This document shows positions 15,775-23,333 of a stretch of 37,096 bases of DNA, one piece after another. Made by a program: the position numbers and the translations under genes. Each line of letters starts with the position of its first letter. Positions within the stretch are counted from its first letter, which is position 1. The notes below the pieces were generated by a model. The model made no database searches. It saw only the letters and a program-made list of their open reading frames with translations, and was not told the DNA's origin. This DNA is from Verrucomicrobiales bacterium (GTDB lineage: Bacteria; Verrucomicrobiota; Verrucomicrobiia; Verrucomicrobiales; DEV007), in NCBI GenBank assembly GCA_029233965.1, contig JARGOP010000043.1, positions 1 to 37,096 on the forward strand. Direction: 5' to 3'.

Positions 15775-17363
15775 TGACCGGAGTTCTCCTGCGCAAAGAG
15801 CTCCGGCAGCATGGAGTTTGGATGGCGATCATTCTTCCGGTGACGTGGATGCTCTTCGCTCTCGTCGTTTTTGCCAGCCTTGCCAGCGGTCTCGGCGGCG
15901 GTGTTTTTTACGGGATCGGGCAGGGCCTCTCATATCTCCTGATCATCCCCGTCTACTTGCTCTGTCATCGTCTCGTCGCAGTGGAGTTTCGCAGTCGCTC
16001 ACGGCTCTTCCTTGAGGGCTTGCCGCTGTCTCTGTTTCGACTCGTGACGGTGAAGGCCGGACTCGCTCTCTTCATCGGCGTGGTCATGGCGGTGGGGGCT
16101 GTGCTGGTTGGGGTGTTGGCCTCGGCAGGATCGGAAGCGGTTTCCACCAATTTTCTAGGCATCCTGTTCTCGTCAGCGGCGATGTGGACCGCTTTCCTCG
16201 TGGGTTTCTGTTTCTTTCTTTCGTTTCTCGGGCGCTACAAGACGTTCGTGATCATCGCGATCCTGATCGGGCTGACGATCTTTTCGAACTCAGCCCCGGT
16301 TCCTCTCAGCGCCTTTCCACCTTTCGGTTTGATTCACCGCTTTGGCTTTGAGCGAGACCAATGGCCGGTCACCGAACTTTGGCAAACCGGCCTTATCACC
16401 ACCGGATTTCTCGCAGCCGGTTTTGTAATCGGGTTGGCGAAGGAAGGATCGGTCGCGGCGCTCCTCGGGGAAGTCATGAGCTATCGGGAAAAAATGATGC
16501 TCGGAGCCGGACTTGTGATCGTCTTTCTCGCAGTCTCGCCGCTTCTCGAAGAAAAGGCCGAACCTTTCGGAATTCCCGGCGCCGTCGAGGAAACTCATGA
16601 CGGCGCTCAGGTATTTGTTTCGCCGGAGGATATTGATCGTGCTGTCGATGAAGACATTGCTCTCGCCGCATTCCTTGCCCGGGAAGTCGCGGCGAAGCGC
16701 GATTGGCTGGGGATTCCCGCAGAGGACTTTCCCCCGGTCTACGTAGTGGAGGACACCGGGCTGGAGGACGAAATGATCGACTGGGAACTGGTTGAAGGGG
16801 ACCGCGTTGTCCTCATGTATGCCGGATACCGCGAGCCCGGGTTCTCCCGGGCGAAGCTTCTCGCTTACACCATGAGTGTGTCTTTGTCAGTGCACACCCT
16901 CGGCAGGGTTGACCGGGAGCATCGCTGGTGGCTCGTCTGCGGAATTGAGGGACTGTGGGAAATGGAATCCGCCGGCGAAGCGGCGGTCGCGGCTCGTGAA
17001 AAAGTCGCGTTCGATACGATCAAAGAGCACGGGTTTTCCCTCGACCGGTTGATGGGGCGCGATCTTTATTCGGAAGAAGCCGGGTGGCGGGAGGCGGATG
17101 CCGTCGCCTGGATGTCGTTTCGATACCTCGAGGAAACGGTCGGGATGGATAAGGTTCAAAATCTGGTGCGCGCTGCCCTGACTCGCAAAGTTTCCCGGAG
17201 AGACAGTCGTCCTGTCTGGCGGGAAATGATTCAAACTGTCCCGGGGGTTTTTGCGGCGGAAACCGGACTCACCCTTGAGGAGTTTGCCGCAGGGGTGAAA
17301 GACTACATAGAGGCACATCCCGGTGAAGCCGTGGCTGCGGACGAAGAGGGAGGAGAATCATGA
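15774..17363 (+). CDS. ABC-2 permease with degenerate metallopeptidase domain
   Basis: A 529-residue protein (ATG at 15774, TGATG overlap with the ATPase gene). The N-terminal half has about six hydrophobic segments, an ABC-2 type permease start (LLRKELRQHGVWMAIIL), and a last helix near MMLGAGLVIVFLAVSPLL. The C-terminal half is hydrophilic and colinear with the gluzincin domain of the next gene. LLAYTMSVS (Tyr365 to Val369) takes the place of the zinc-binding GHEVAH segment, and CGIEGLWEM (Ile391, Glu392) takes the place of FHEGLASYIE. The spacing between the two sites is 26 residues in both proteins. The HExxH residues are absent, so this domain should not bind catalytic zinc. It is likely a partner or regulatory copy. 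Confidence 0.88.
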   Translation: MTGVLLRKELRQHGVWMAIILPVTWMLFALVVFASLASGLGGGVFYGIGQGLSYLLIIPVYLLCHRLVAVEFRSRSRLFLEGLPLSLFRLVTVKAGLALFIGVVMAVGAVLVGVLASAGSEAVSTNFLGILFSSAAMWTAFLVGFCFFLSFLGRYKTFVIIAILIGLTIFSNSAPVPLSAFPPFGLIHRFGFERDQWPVTELWQTGLITTGFLAAGFVIGLAKEGSVAALLGEVMSYREKMMLGAGLVIVFLAVSPLLEEKAEPFGIPGAVEETHDGAQVFVSPEDIDRAVDEDIALAAFLAREVAAKRDWLGIPAEDFPPVYVVEDTGLEDEMIDWELVEGDRVVLMYAGYREPGFSRAKLLAYTMSVSLSVHTLGRVDREHRWWLVCGIEGLWEMESAGEAAVAAREKVAFDTIKEHGFSLDRLMGRDLYSEEAGWREADAVAWMSFRYLEETVGMDKVQNLVRAALTRKVSRRDSRPVWREMIQTVPGVFAAETGLTLEEFAAGVKDYIEAHPGEAVAADEEGGES

Positions 17364-19318
17364 AAGCCTTCCGCGCAGTTCTCTGGAAAGAGTGGATGTC
17401 GCTTCGCCCCTTTGCCTGGCTTCTCATGGCTCTGTTCTTTGTGGGCCTCATTCTCGTGCAGGCGACCGAGTACTTCGACGAGTATCCCTTCTGGGGGAAA
17501 GTCATGAGCGATCCTGTGACGGTTTCGAGCGTGACCTTTGTGCTCGCGTTGGTGGTAGCGTTAGGGCTCATGGTCAGGGAGAGTGATGAAGGAACCCTGC
17601 GCTACCTCGACGGACTTCCGGTGCGGCGACTTACCGTCTATTTCGCAAAGTGGCTTGTCGCGGTTGGTTTGATCATTGGCGTGAACCTGCTCTGGTTTGC
17701 CGAGGGACTGGTCTACGACTGGTTTTCGAGAAGCAGTGCGTCTCCACCGGCTCCATGGCGTTCCTACGGGATCTTTATCGGGCTCGAACTCTTCCTCAGT
17801 GTTTACTTCGTCACGATCCTTGTCTGCTTCTCATTCCTCCGGCGCTGGGCTTTGTTGGTGATTGGAGGGATCTTCTGGATCGTCTTCTGGCTCACGTCCC
17901 TGCAAGTGCCCTACGCCGAAGTATTGAATCCTTTCCTTCTCATTCAGACACCGGCTGATATTGAAACGCATTGGGAGTGGCCGGTCTTGCAGCTCGTCGT
18001 CATGACAGCGGGGGGAGTCATCGCCTGGTGGATTGGCTACGGAATTTTTTCTCTGAGGCTTGGTTGGGCCCGCGCGATTCAGAAGGTGATGCGGGAGACC
18101 TGGTGGGGGAGGCTGGCGGGTGGATGTTCGATCCTGTTGATTGCGGTGGTGTGGTTCGGACTGCTCCTCGTCACATCGTGGGATGAGGGCATGGAGGAGG
18201 CTGAGGAAATCGCCCGCGCATACGAGGAGGAAATGGAACTGATCGAATCGGGGAACAATATTCTGACTGCGGAAACAGATCACTTCCGGTTCATCTATCG
18301 GGGGAAAGTAGAGAAACGTATGAAGCGGGTTCTGGCGAAAGCTGACCCGGTCTTTGAGGAGGTCGCGCATTTTCTGCAGGTGCCGGAGGAGATGCGGGAG
18401 GATCTCATCACGGTGGATCTTTCAAGCCCCCTTGCTTCTCATAATGCCGGTCAGGCCTACTGGAAGAAGATCCGCATGGCTCTGCCGGCGAAGCCGGGGA
18501 AAGGGAAGCAGCGTGAGGCGGAGACCTTCGCGATTCTCGGGCACGAGGTCGCTCATGTCTTCATCGATCAGCTCACGAAAGGCCGTCTAGAGGCGTCTTT
18601 CAATTCGGCGCGCTGGTTTCACGAGGGACTCGCGAGTTACATCGAGTTTCGCTTTTTCCGTGAAGAAGGCGCCGATGAGAACTATCGCCGATGGGTCGGA
18701 ATCGCCTCAGGCTGGGGTGAGGTTCACTTTTCTGAGATGGTGAACAACGCGGAATTCAGTCAGCGGCGGGATCTCAATCTGGCCTACCCGGCGGGCTATC
18801 TCTGGGTGGATTCGCTCGTGCGGGTTTACGGGGATGACGCCCCGGCCAAACTGCTCGCTGCGATCGGTCGGGACGGCGGCCCCGAAAAGCTCGATGGCAT
18901 GGCCCTGTGGCGTGATGGATGTCTCGCCTCTGATTTTGATCTCGAACGGATTCGCTCCGATTTCCGGAAGCAGCTCGCCGCGTTGAGAAAGGAATACAGC
19001 GCTGAGGCCCGGAGTTTCGAAGAAATCAAGGAGGGCGAAGCCTTTCGTCGCGGTGGGCAGATTGTTGTGAAACCGGTCCTGCCGGAGGATTGGAAAGACA
19101 CCCTCCCCGAAGGTTGGGAATTAATCTGCCGGTTCCGTCCGAGACAGGATTCCCCGCCGATGCAATGGCGCTACAGCAAGCCCGGGGCAGACGATACCTT
19201 CAGCGTTCCCGCACTTAATTTCCCCGCCAGAGAAATCGGCTTTCAGGTCGGGATTCGCTTCGAAGAAGAGATGCCGATTTTCGGGGAGTGGGTGAATGTG
19301 ACTGTGGAAGTGAAGTGA
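17360..19318 (+). CDS. ABC-2 permease fused to an intact gluzincin metallopeptidase domain
   Basis: A 652-residue protein. Residues 1 to about 275 are a permease with about six hydrophobic segments (start FRAVLWKEWMSLRPFAWLL, last helix SILLIAVVWFGLLLVT). After an acidic coiled linker comes a peptidase-like domain with GHEVAH (His395, Glu396, His399), then WFHEGLASYIEFRF, where Glu422, 23 residues after His399, fits the third zinc ligand of gluzincins (clan MA(E)). A further C-terminal region of about 180 residues is probably beta-rich. Family knowledge: HExxH plus a downstream Glu binds zinc and cleaves peptides. Inferred: the domain lies on the far side of the membrane and acts on a peptide or protein handled by the transporter. 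The gene overlaps the upstream permease by ATGA and has a GGAGG sequence before its start. Confidence 0.9.
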   Translation: MKAFRAVLWKEWMSLRPFAWLLMALFFVGLILVQATEYFDEYPFWGKVMSDPVTVSSVTFVLALVVALGLMVRESDEGTLRYLDGLPVRRLTVYFAKWLVAVGLIIGVNLLWFAEGLVYDWFSRSSASPPAPWRSYGIFIGLELFLSVYFVTILVCFSFLRRWALLVIGGIFWIVFWLTSLQVPYAEVLNPFLLIQTPADIETHWEWPVLQLVVMTAGGVIAWWIGYGIFSLRLGWARAIQKVMRETWWGRLAGGCSILLIAVVWFGLLLVTSWDEGMEEAEEIARAYEEEMELIESGNNILTAETDHFRFIYRGKVEKRMKRVLAKADPVFEEVAHFLQVPEEMREDLITVDLSSPLASHNAGQAYWKKIRMALPAKPGKGKQREAETFAILGHEVAHVFIDQLTKGRLEASFNSARWFHEGLASYIEFRFFREEGADENYRRWVGIASGWGEVHFSEMVNNAEFSQRRDLNLAYPAGYLWVDSLVRVYGDDAPAKLLAAIGRDGGPEKLDGMALWRDGCLASDFDLERIRSDFRKQLAALRKEYSAEARSFEEIKEGEAFRRGGQIVVKPVLPEDWKDTLPEGWELICRFRPRQDSPPMQWRYSKPGADDTFSVPALNFPAREIGFQVGIRFEEEMPIFGEWVNVTVEVK

Positions 19319-19409
19319 AAGGGCTTCATTTTTCTGCATAATTTCGATCAAAGAGTCGTCCTCCTCTTCGAGACGGAAACTTCCGACTTCTTCTCAAACC
19401 ACTCGCGTC

Positions 19410-19697
19410 ATGAAAACCTCTCTGTTTACCACTCCGAAACTCATCCTCTCTGCAATCGCATCGCTCTCGCTCACTCTGGGAGTCCCAATCAACGCAAGCG
19501 CCTCTGAAGGCTTGATGGTCAGGAAAGTGAAGGTAAAGGACCACAAGGTGAAAGTGAAGACGGTGGGCGGTAAGGCCAAGATCAAGAACAAGGCGAATGG
19601 TAAGCAGAAGTTCAAAGCGAAAGGCTGGAGCGGTGATCTTGCTGCTTCCATTGCCCACGACGCGGTGAGCGGGCCGGGCTGTCGGCACGGGAAGTGA
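19410..19697 (+). CDS. small Lys-rich secreted protein
   Basis: A 95-residue product with a signal peptide (LILSAIASLSLTLGVPINASA) and a strongly basic mature part built on alternating Lys and Val/Ile (VRKVKVKDHKVKVKTVGG, then KAKIKNKANGKQKFKAKG). No Cys pattern or known domain was seen. The alternating pattern would favour an amphipathic strand with one lysine-rich face. Binding to a polyanion such as DNA, lipopolysaccharide or acidic polysaccharide is a guess. It follows the ABC-peptidase operon by 91 bases and has no Shine-Dalgarno sequence. It could be an unrelated small envelope protein, or a substrate of the transporter by proximity only. Confidence 0.65.
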   Translation: MKTSLFTTPKLILSAIASLSLTLGVPINASASEGLMVRKVKVKDHKVKVKTVGGKAKIKNKANGKQKFKAKGWSGDLAASIAHDAVSGPGCRHGK

Positions 19698-19704
19698 AGC
19701 AGAG

Positions 19705-19727
19705 CCGGAAGCCCCTCGGGGTTCCGG
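19705..19727. terminator. hairpin between convergent genes (end of Mrp operon)
   Basis: CCGGAA (19705-19710) pairs with TTCCGG (19722-19727). Inside it, after one bulged G, CCC(C) pairs with (G)GGG. AGA and TCT extend the outer stem with another bulge. It lies directly beside the last Mrp stop codon on the minus strand and eight bases after the plus-strand stop at 19697, so it may end transcripts from both sides. No T-tract is present. Confidence 0.5.
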
Positions 19728-19728
19728 T

Positions 19729-21531
19729 CTACGGCTTCTCCAACAAAAAGATGATCGACAGCAATCCGAGCAGAATCACGGCGCAGAAGGCAGTGATTCC
19801 GATCGGGAAGGCGCCACGTTTGGAGCGCTTGAAGAGTGACTGCTGGAGATGATCGATGTCTACCGCGCTCCGTCCCTGCAGCATCCAGATCGGGGTCATG
19901 ACCCACGCAGCGGTGTGGGAGCCGCCTGACTCGAAGAAGTTACAGACGGACTTCACGACGCCGTCGATAAAGAAACGCTTCGCGAGGACGTTGGCGCCGT
20001 TGAGGATCGTGTCGGCTGCCCGGTAGAACTGCATACTGCCCTTGCGGTAAAACCAGTCAAAGTCGAGCGAGATGCCCGGCTTCGGAGCGAGCCACTTCTT
20101 CAAGAAGAGGAAGGCGATTCCGGAGGCGAGAATCCACTGCATCACCATCGTGATTTTGGCGAGGCTGTAAGGGTGGAAGTCGATTTTGTAGGGAAGCAAA
20201 TCGTAGAGGGTTCCCGGAGCGACGCCGAAGAAGAGGCAGAAAAACCCTAACAAGGCCATTCCGCCGAGCATCGTGATGGGGGCGTCTTTCGGGGTGAGCC
20301 CTTTGTCTTTGCCGAAAAAGAGGAAGTAGGGAAGCCGGATCGCGACGGCGAGGAAAATTCCGGCGGCGGAGATTTCGAGAAGGAGCCAGGGCCAGAAAAG
20401 GTGTTCGTGCTCAATCGCATGGATGATGATGTTTTTGCTCGTGAAACCACAGGTTCCCGGCAGGGCCATCGACAGACATCCGATCAGGAAAAACACGGTC
20501 GTGACGGGCATGGTGCGATACAGTCCGCCGAGGTCACTGAGCCGACTTTTCCCGAGGCGGTAGAGAACGACGCCGGTCGTCATCCAGAGGAGGGACTTGT
20601 AAAGAATGTGGCAGAAGGCGGCGGCGGTGGCTCCGCTGATGGCCTCGTGAGTGCCGACACCGGCCGCGCAGACCATAAAGCCGACCTGATTGATGATGGC
20701 ATACGCAAGGATGCGGCGGATGTCGCTTTCCATGAGCGCGTAGATGACGCCGTAGACGGCCATGGCGCAGCCGATCCAGATGAGAGGCTCCCATCCGGGA
20801 TAGCCGCGGAGGAGGGTGTAGACCGCGGTTTTTGTCGTGTAGGCGCTGAGGATTAGCCCTCCGGTGACGCTCGCGGCGGGGTAGGAATCCGGCAGCCAGG
20901 CGGACAGTGGTGGTGCCCCGCAGTTCACGAGGATGCCAATGAGAATGAGCCAGGTGCCGGCGTGATTCGCGGTCTCGAAATCGAAGCCGTTGAAGGCGAT
21001 ACTTCCGTCCTGTTGCGCGATGGTGAGGATCACCCCGGCGAGGAGGAGGAGTCCCCCCACGAGGTGGATCATGATGTAGCGGAAGGCCGCACCTTTCGCC
21101 TGCTCGGTGTTGCGGGCGAGGATGACAAAGGTTGAGCTGACGGCCATCGACTCCCAGAAAACGTACATCGAAAGAAGATCGCCCGCGAAGACCGTGCCTA
21201 TCGCTCCGCCGATGTAGAAGAGCGCCGCGACGTGCTGGGTGCTCTTCTTGTAGTAGAAAGCGTAGATGAAAGCGGCGACGGCGTTCAGGGAGAAGATGAT
21301 CCCGAACGCTTTGGAAAGTGTATCCACCCGCAGAAATTCGACGGGTTCTTTCGCGAACGAAAAGAGATCGAACTGCCAACCATTGCCCGTTTTGAGCTGA
21401 AGGATATAGAAAAGCGTCGCGAGGGGGAGCAGGATCAAGTAGACCGGGCGCCACGACGGTTTCAGCAACGGAACGAGGAGCGCTCCGGCGAAGAGGATCA
21501 GCGCGGGTGGAAAATCAGCGAAGTCGTTCAT
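19729..21531 (-). CDS. proton-conducting transporter subunit (NuoL/NuoM/MrpA-like), last gene of the Mrp operon
   Basis: A 600-residue membrane protein of the complex I antiporter-like superfamily with more than a dozen hydrophobic segments. Recognisable segments are YVFWESMAVSSTFVIL, carrying the key Glu of the TM5-like helix, APPLSAWLPDSYPAA (broken-helix region), and SAYTTKTAVYTLLRGYPG with the pump Lys. A further polar position is NQVGFMVCAAGVGTHEA. It has a C-terminal extension with an additional helix at the very end (FCAVILLGLLSIIFLLE). It is the third large channel subunit of this operon. The start ATG at 21531 overlaps the end of the small membrane protein gene by 17 bases. The longer frame to 21624 lacks family-like sequence. 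No quinone-reducing or hydrogenase module accompanies it, so cation/proton exchange is the likely role. Confidence 0.9.
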   Translation of the reverse strand: MNDFADFPPALILFAGALLVPLLKPSWRPVYLILLPLATLFYILQLKTGNGWQFDLFSFAKEPVEFLRVDTLSKAFGIIFSLNAVAAFIYAFYYKKSTQHVAALFYIGGAIGTVFAGDLLSMYVFWESMAVSSTFVILARNTEQAKGAAFRYIMIHLVGGLLLLAGVILTIAQQDGSIAFNGFDFETANHAGTWLILIGILVNCGAPPLSAWLPDSYPAASVTGGLILSAYTTKTAVYTLLRGYPGWEPLIWIGCAMAVYGVIYALMESDIRRILAYAIINQVGFMVCAAGVGTHEAISGATAAAFCHILYKSLLWMTTGVVLYRLGKSRLSDLGGLYRTMPVTTVFFLIGCLSMALPGTCGFTSKNIIIHAIEHEHLFWPWLLLEISAAGIFLAVAIRLPYFLFFGKDKGLTPKDAPITMLGGMALLGFFCLFFGVAPGTLYDLLPYKIDFHPYSLAKITMVMQWILASGIAFLFLKKWLAPKPGISLDFDWFYRKGSMQFYRAADTILNGANVLAKRFFIDGVVKSVCNFFESGGSHTAAWVMTPIWMLQGRSAVDIDHLQQSLFKRSKRGAFPIGITAFCAVILLGLLSIIFLLEKP

Positions 21532-21814
21532 CGAGGTCCTCCGGTAAAGATTCTTCCTCCTGATTGCCGTAGTAGGACTTGTCACGGCGGACAAGTCCAC
21601 CAAGAGCCCGCGCGAGGACGACAAGGATCGCGCAGGCGATCAGCCCAAGGAGTGCGTAAAAAGCAAACCACCCATCAATCTTGAAGTAGGCGTGACGGGC
21701 ATGCGAGATGAGCAGCGGGATCTCAATGAGGAGAAAAACCGACATGAGAATCACGAGCCATTTGAAGGCCCGGTTTGAGAAGTTCAGGGGAGATTTGTCA
21801 GGATCCTGTTTCAT
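21515..21814 (-). CDS. small two-helix membrane protein of the Mrp operon
   Basis: A 99-residue product with two hydrophobic segments (FKWLVILMSVFLLIEIPLLI and FYALLGLIACAILVVLARAL) separated by a short loop HARHAYFKIDGWFA. It ends in an acidic tail after RRDKSYYGNQEEESLPED. It is locked between two channel-subunit genes by overlaps of 4 bases upstream and 17 bases downstream, so it must be made with them. Similar small proteins with a GW/FxAxYAL-G second helix followed by a charged xDxxYY tail accompany Mrp-like antiporter gene sets in other bacteria, from memory. It is probably an accessory subunit of the complex, but no specific role is established. Confidence 0.8.
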   Translation of the reverse strand: MKQDPDKSPLNFSNRAFKWLVILMSVFLLIEIPLLISHARHAYFKIDGWFAFYALLGLIACAILVVLARALGGLVRRDKSYYGNQEEESLPEDLDERLR

Positions 21815-23325
21815 GGTTTCACGCTGCCGACAAAGAGATCAGCCAACTCGAGGAGGAGGCCCGGGAAAAAGAAGAGTCCCACCGTGAGGGAGGCGGTCAC
21901 ACAGAGCGGGATGACGCAGGCGAGAGGGGCCTCTTTGACGCCGGACCACTGAAATTTCGTGTTCACGAGATCGCCTTCTGAATCCTTCTTCGGAAAGAAG
22001 GCCTCGTAGGAAATGGGGAGGAAGTAGGCCGCGTTCAGGATCGTGGAGATCAGAAAGACAACCATGAGGGCGACCTGACCGGCTTCCGCGGCGCCGAGGA
22101 GAAGGTGGAATTTCGAGATCAGGCCGATCGAGGGGGGGAGGCCGATGACGCCAAGCGATCCAAGAAAGAAGGCGGCGAAGGTGAAGGGCATCTGCTTTCC
22201 GAGGCCGGCCATTTGACTGATGTATTTTTTTCCGGTCGCGACAAAGATCGCTCCGGCGCAGAAGAAGAGGGTGATCTTGCCAACGGCGTGCGCGGCGATG
22301 TGGAGGACGGATCCTTTGATCGCGAGCTCGTGCAGAAGCGCGACTCCGAGAACAATGTAGGATAGCTGCCCGATCGTGGAAAAGGCGAGACGGCGTTTCA
22401 GGTTGTCCTGTGACAGGGCGATGAGCGAGGAAACGATCACGGTGAAGGCGGCGATCCAGCAGAGCACGAGATTGGCCCCGAACTTGCCGAGGAGGTCGAT
22501 TCCGAAGACCCCGGTGACGACGCGGATCACGCAGAACACTCCCACTTTCACGACAGCGACTGCGTGGAGCAGGGCCGAGACGGGCGTGGGCGCGACCATG
22601 GCACCCGGGAGCCAGGAGTGGAAGGGCATGAGGCCTGCTTTGGAGAAGCCAAAGGCGAAAGCGAGGAGAAGTAATACAGCGGGGAGAAATCCCATGTCAC
22701 TTCCCGCGAGGATCGCCGGCCCCGAGAAGGAGAGATCGCCGTCTGCTTTCAGGTAAGTAAAAAGGATCGCCGGAATCGCGAAGGCGACGGAGGTGCCGAG
22801 GAGATAGGAGAGATAAGTCCGCCCGCCGCCGCGTGCCTCTTTGTCCTGGTGGTGCGTCACGAGCGGCCAGGTTGAGAGCGAGAGCATCTCGTAGAAGAGA
22901 TAGAGCGTAAGGAGGTTTCCGGCAAAAGCGACCCCGAGCGTCGCGGACAGGGAAAGCGCGAAGAAAGCGAAGAAGCGGGTCTGCGAGTGTTCGTTCAGTC
23001 CCCGCATGTAACCGATCGCGTAGATCGAAGTCGCGATCCAGAGGGAGGAGGCGACGAGGGCGAAGATCATGCCGAGGGCATCGACGCGAAAGACGATCGG
23101 CACGTTGATTCCGGAAATGCCCGGCACCAGCTCGGTCACGATCGTTTTTCCTTCGAGAATGATCGGGAGCATCATGAGGACGAAGCCAAGCTTCACGACC
23201 CCGGCGAGAAGCGTCGACATCTCACGGAGGAAAATCTCTTTCCGGAAAATGACAATGAGGGGCACTGCCAGGAGTGAAGCGAGGCAGGCCCAGACGGGAA
23301 GTAAACTGTTAACCGTGTTCTCCAT
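21811..23325 (-). CDS. Mrp-type proton/cation channel subunit (MrpD/MbhH-like)
   Basis: A 504-residue antiporter-like subunit with about 14 hydrophobic segments. The functional signature is present: LYLFYEMLSLSTWPLVTHHQ with the TM5 Glu, then SKAGLMPFHSWLPGAMVAPTPVSALLHAVAVVKVGVF containing the pump lysines, split here as FGFSKAGLMPFHSWLPGAM and the VVKVGVF helix. The segment HIAAHAVGKITLFFCAGAIF contains the later Lys. The YEMLSLSTWPLVTHH form is typical of subunits in Mrp/Mbh-like sets. It is one of three such subunits here, with overlaps or gaps of under ten bases to its neighbours, so subunit stoichiometry is fixed by a single mRNA. Confidence 0.92.
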   Translation of the reverse strand: MENTVNSLLPVWACLASLLAVPLIVIFRKEIFLREMSTLLAGVVKLGFVLMMLPIILEGKTIVTELVPGISGINVPIVFRVDALGMIFALVASSLWIATSIYAIGYMRGLNEHSQTRFFAFFALSLSATLGVAFAGNLLTLYLFYEMLSLSTWPLVTHHQDKEARGGGRTYLSYLLGTSVAFAIPAILFTYLKADGDLSFSGPAILAGSDMGFLPAVLLLLAFAFGFSKAGLMPFHSWLPGAMVAPTPVSALLHAVAVVKVGVFCVIRVVTGVFGIDLLGKFGANLVLCWIAAFTVIVSSLIALSQDNLKRRLAFSTIGQLSYIVLGVALLHELAIKGSVLHIAAHAVGKITLFFCAGAIFVATGKKYISQMAGLGKQMPFTFAAFFLGSLGVIGLPPSIGLISKFHLLLGAAEAGQVALMVVFLISTILNAAYFLPISYEAFFPKKDSEGDLVNTKFQWSGVKEAPLACVIPLCVTASLTVGLFFFPGLLLELADLFVGSVKP

Positions 23326-23333
23326 GCGAAGGG

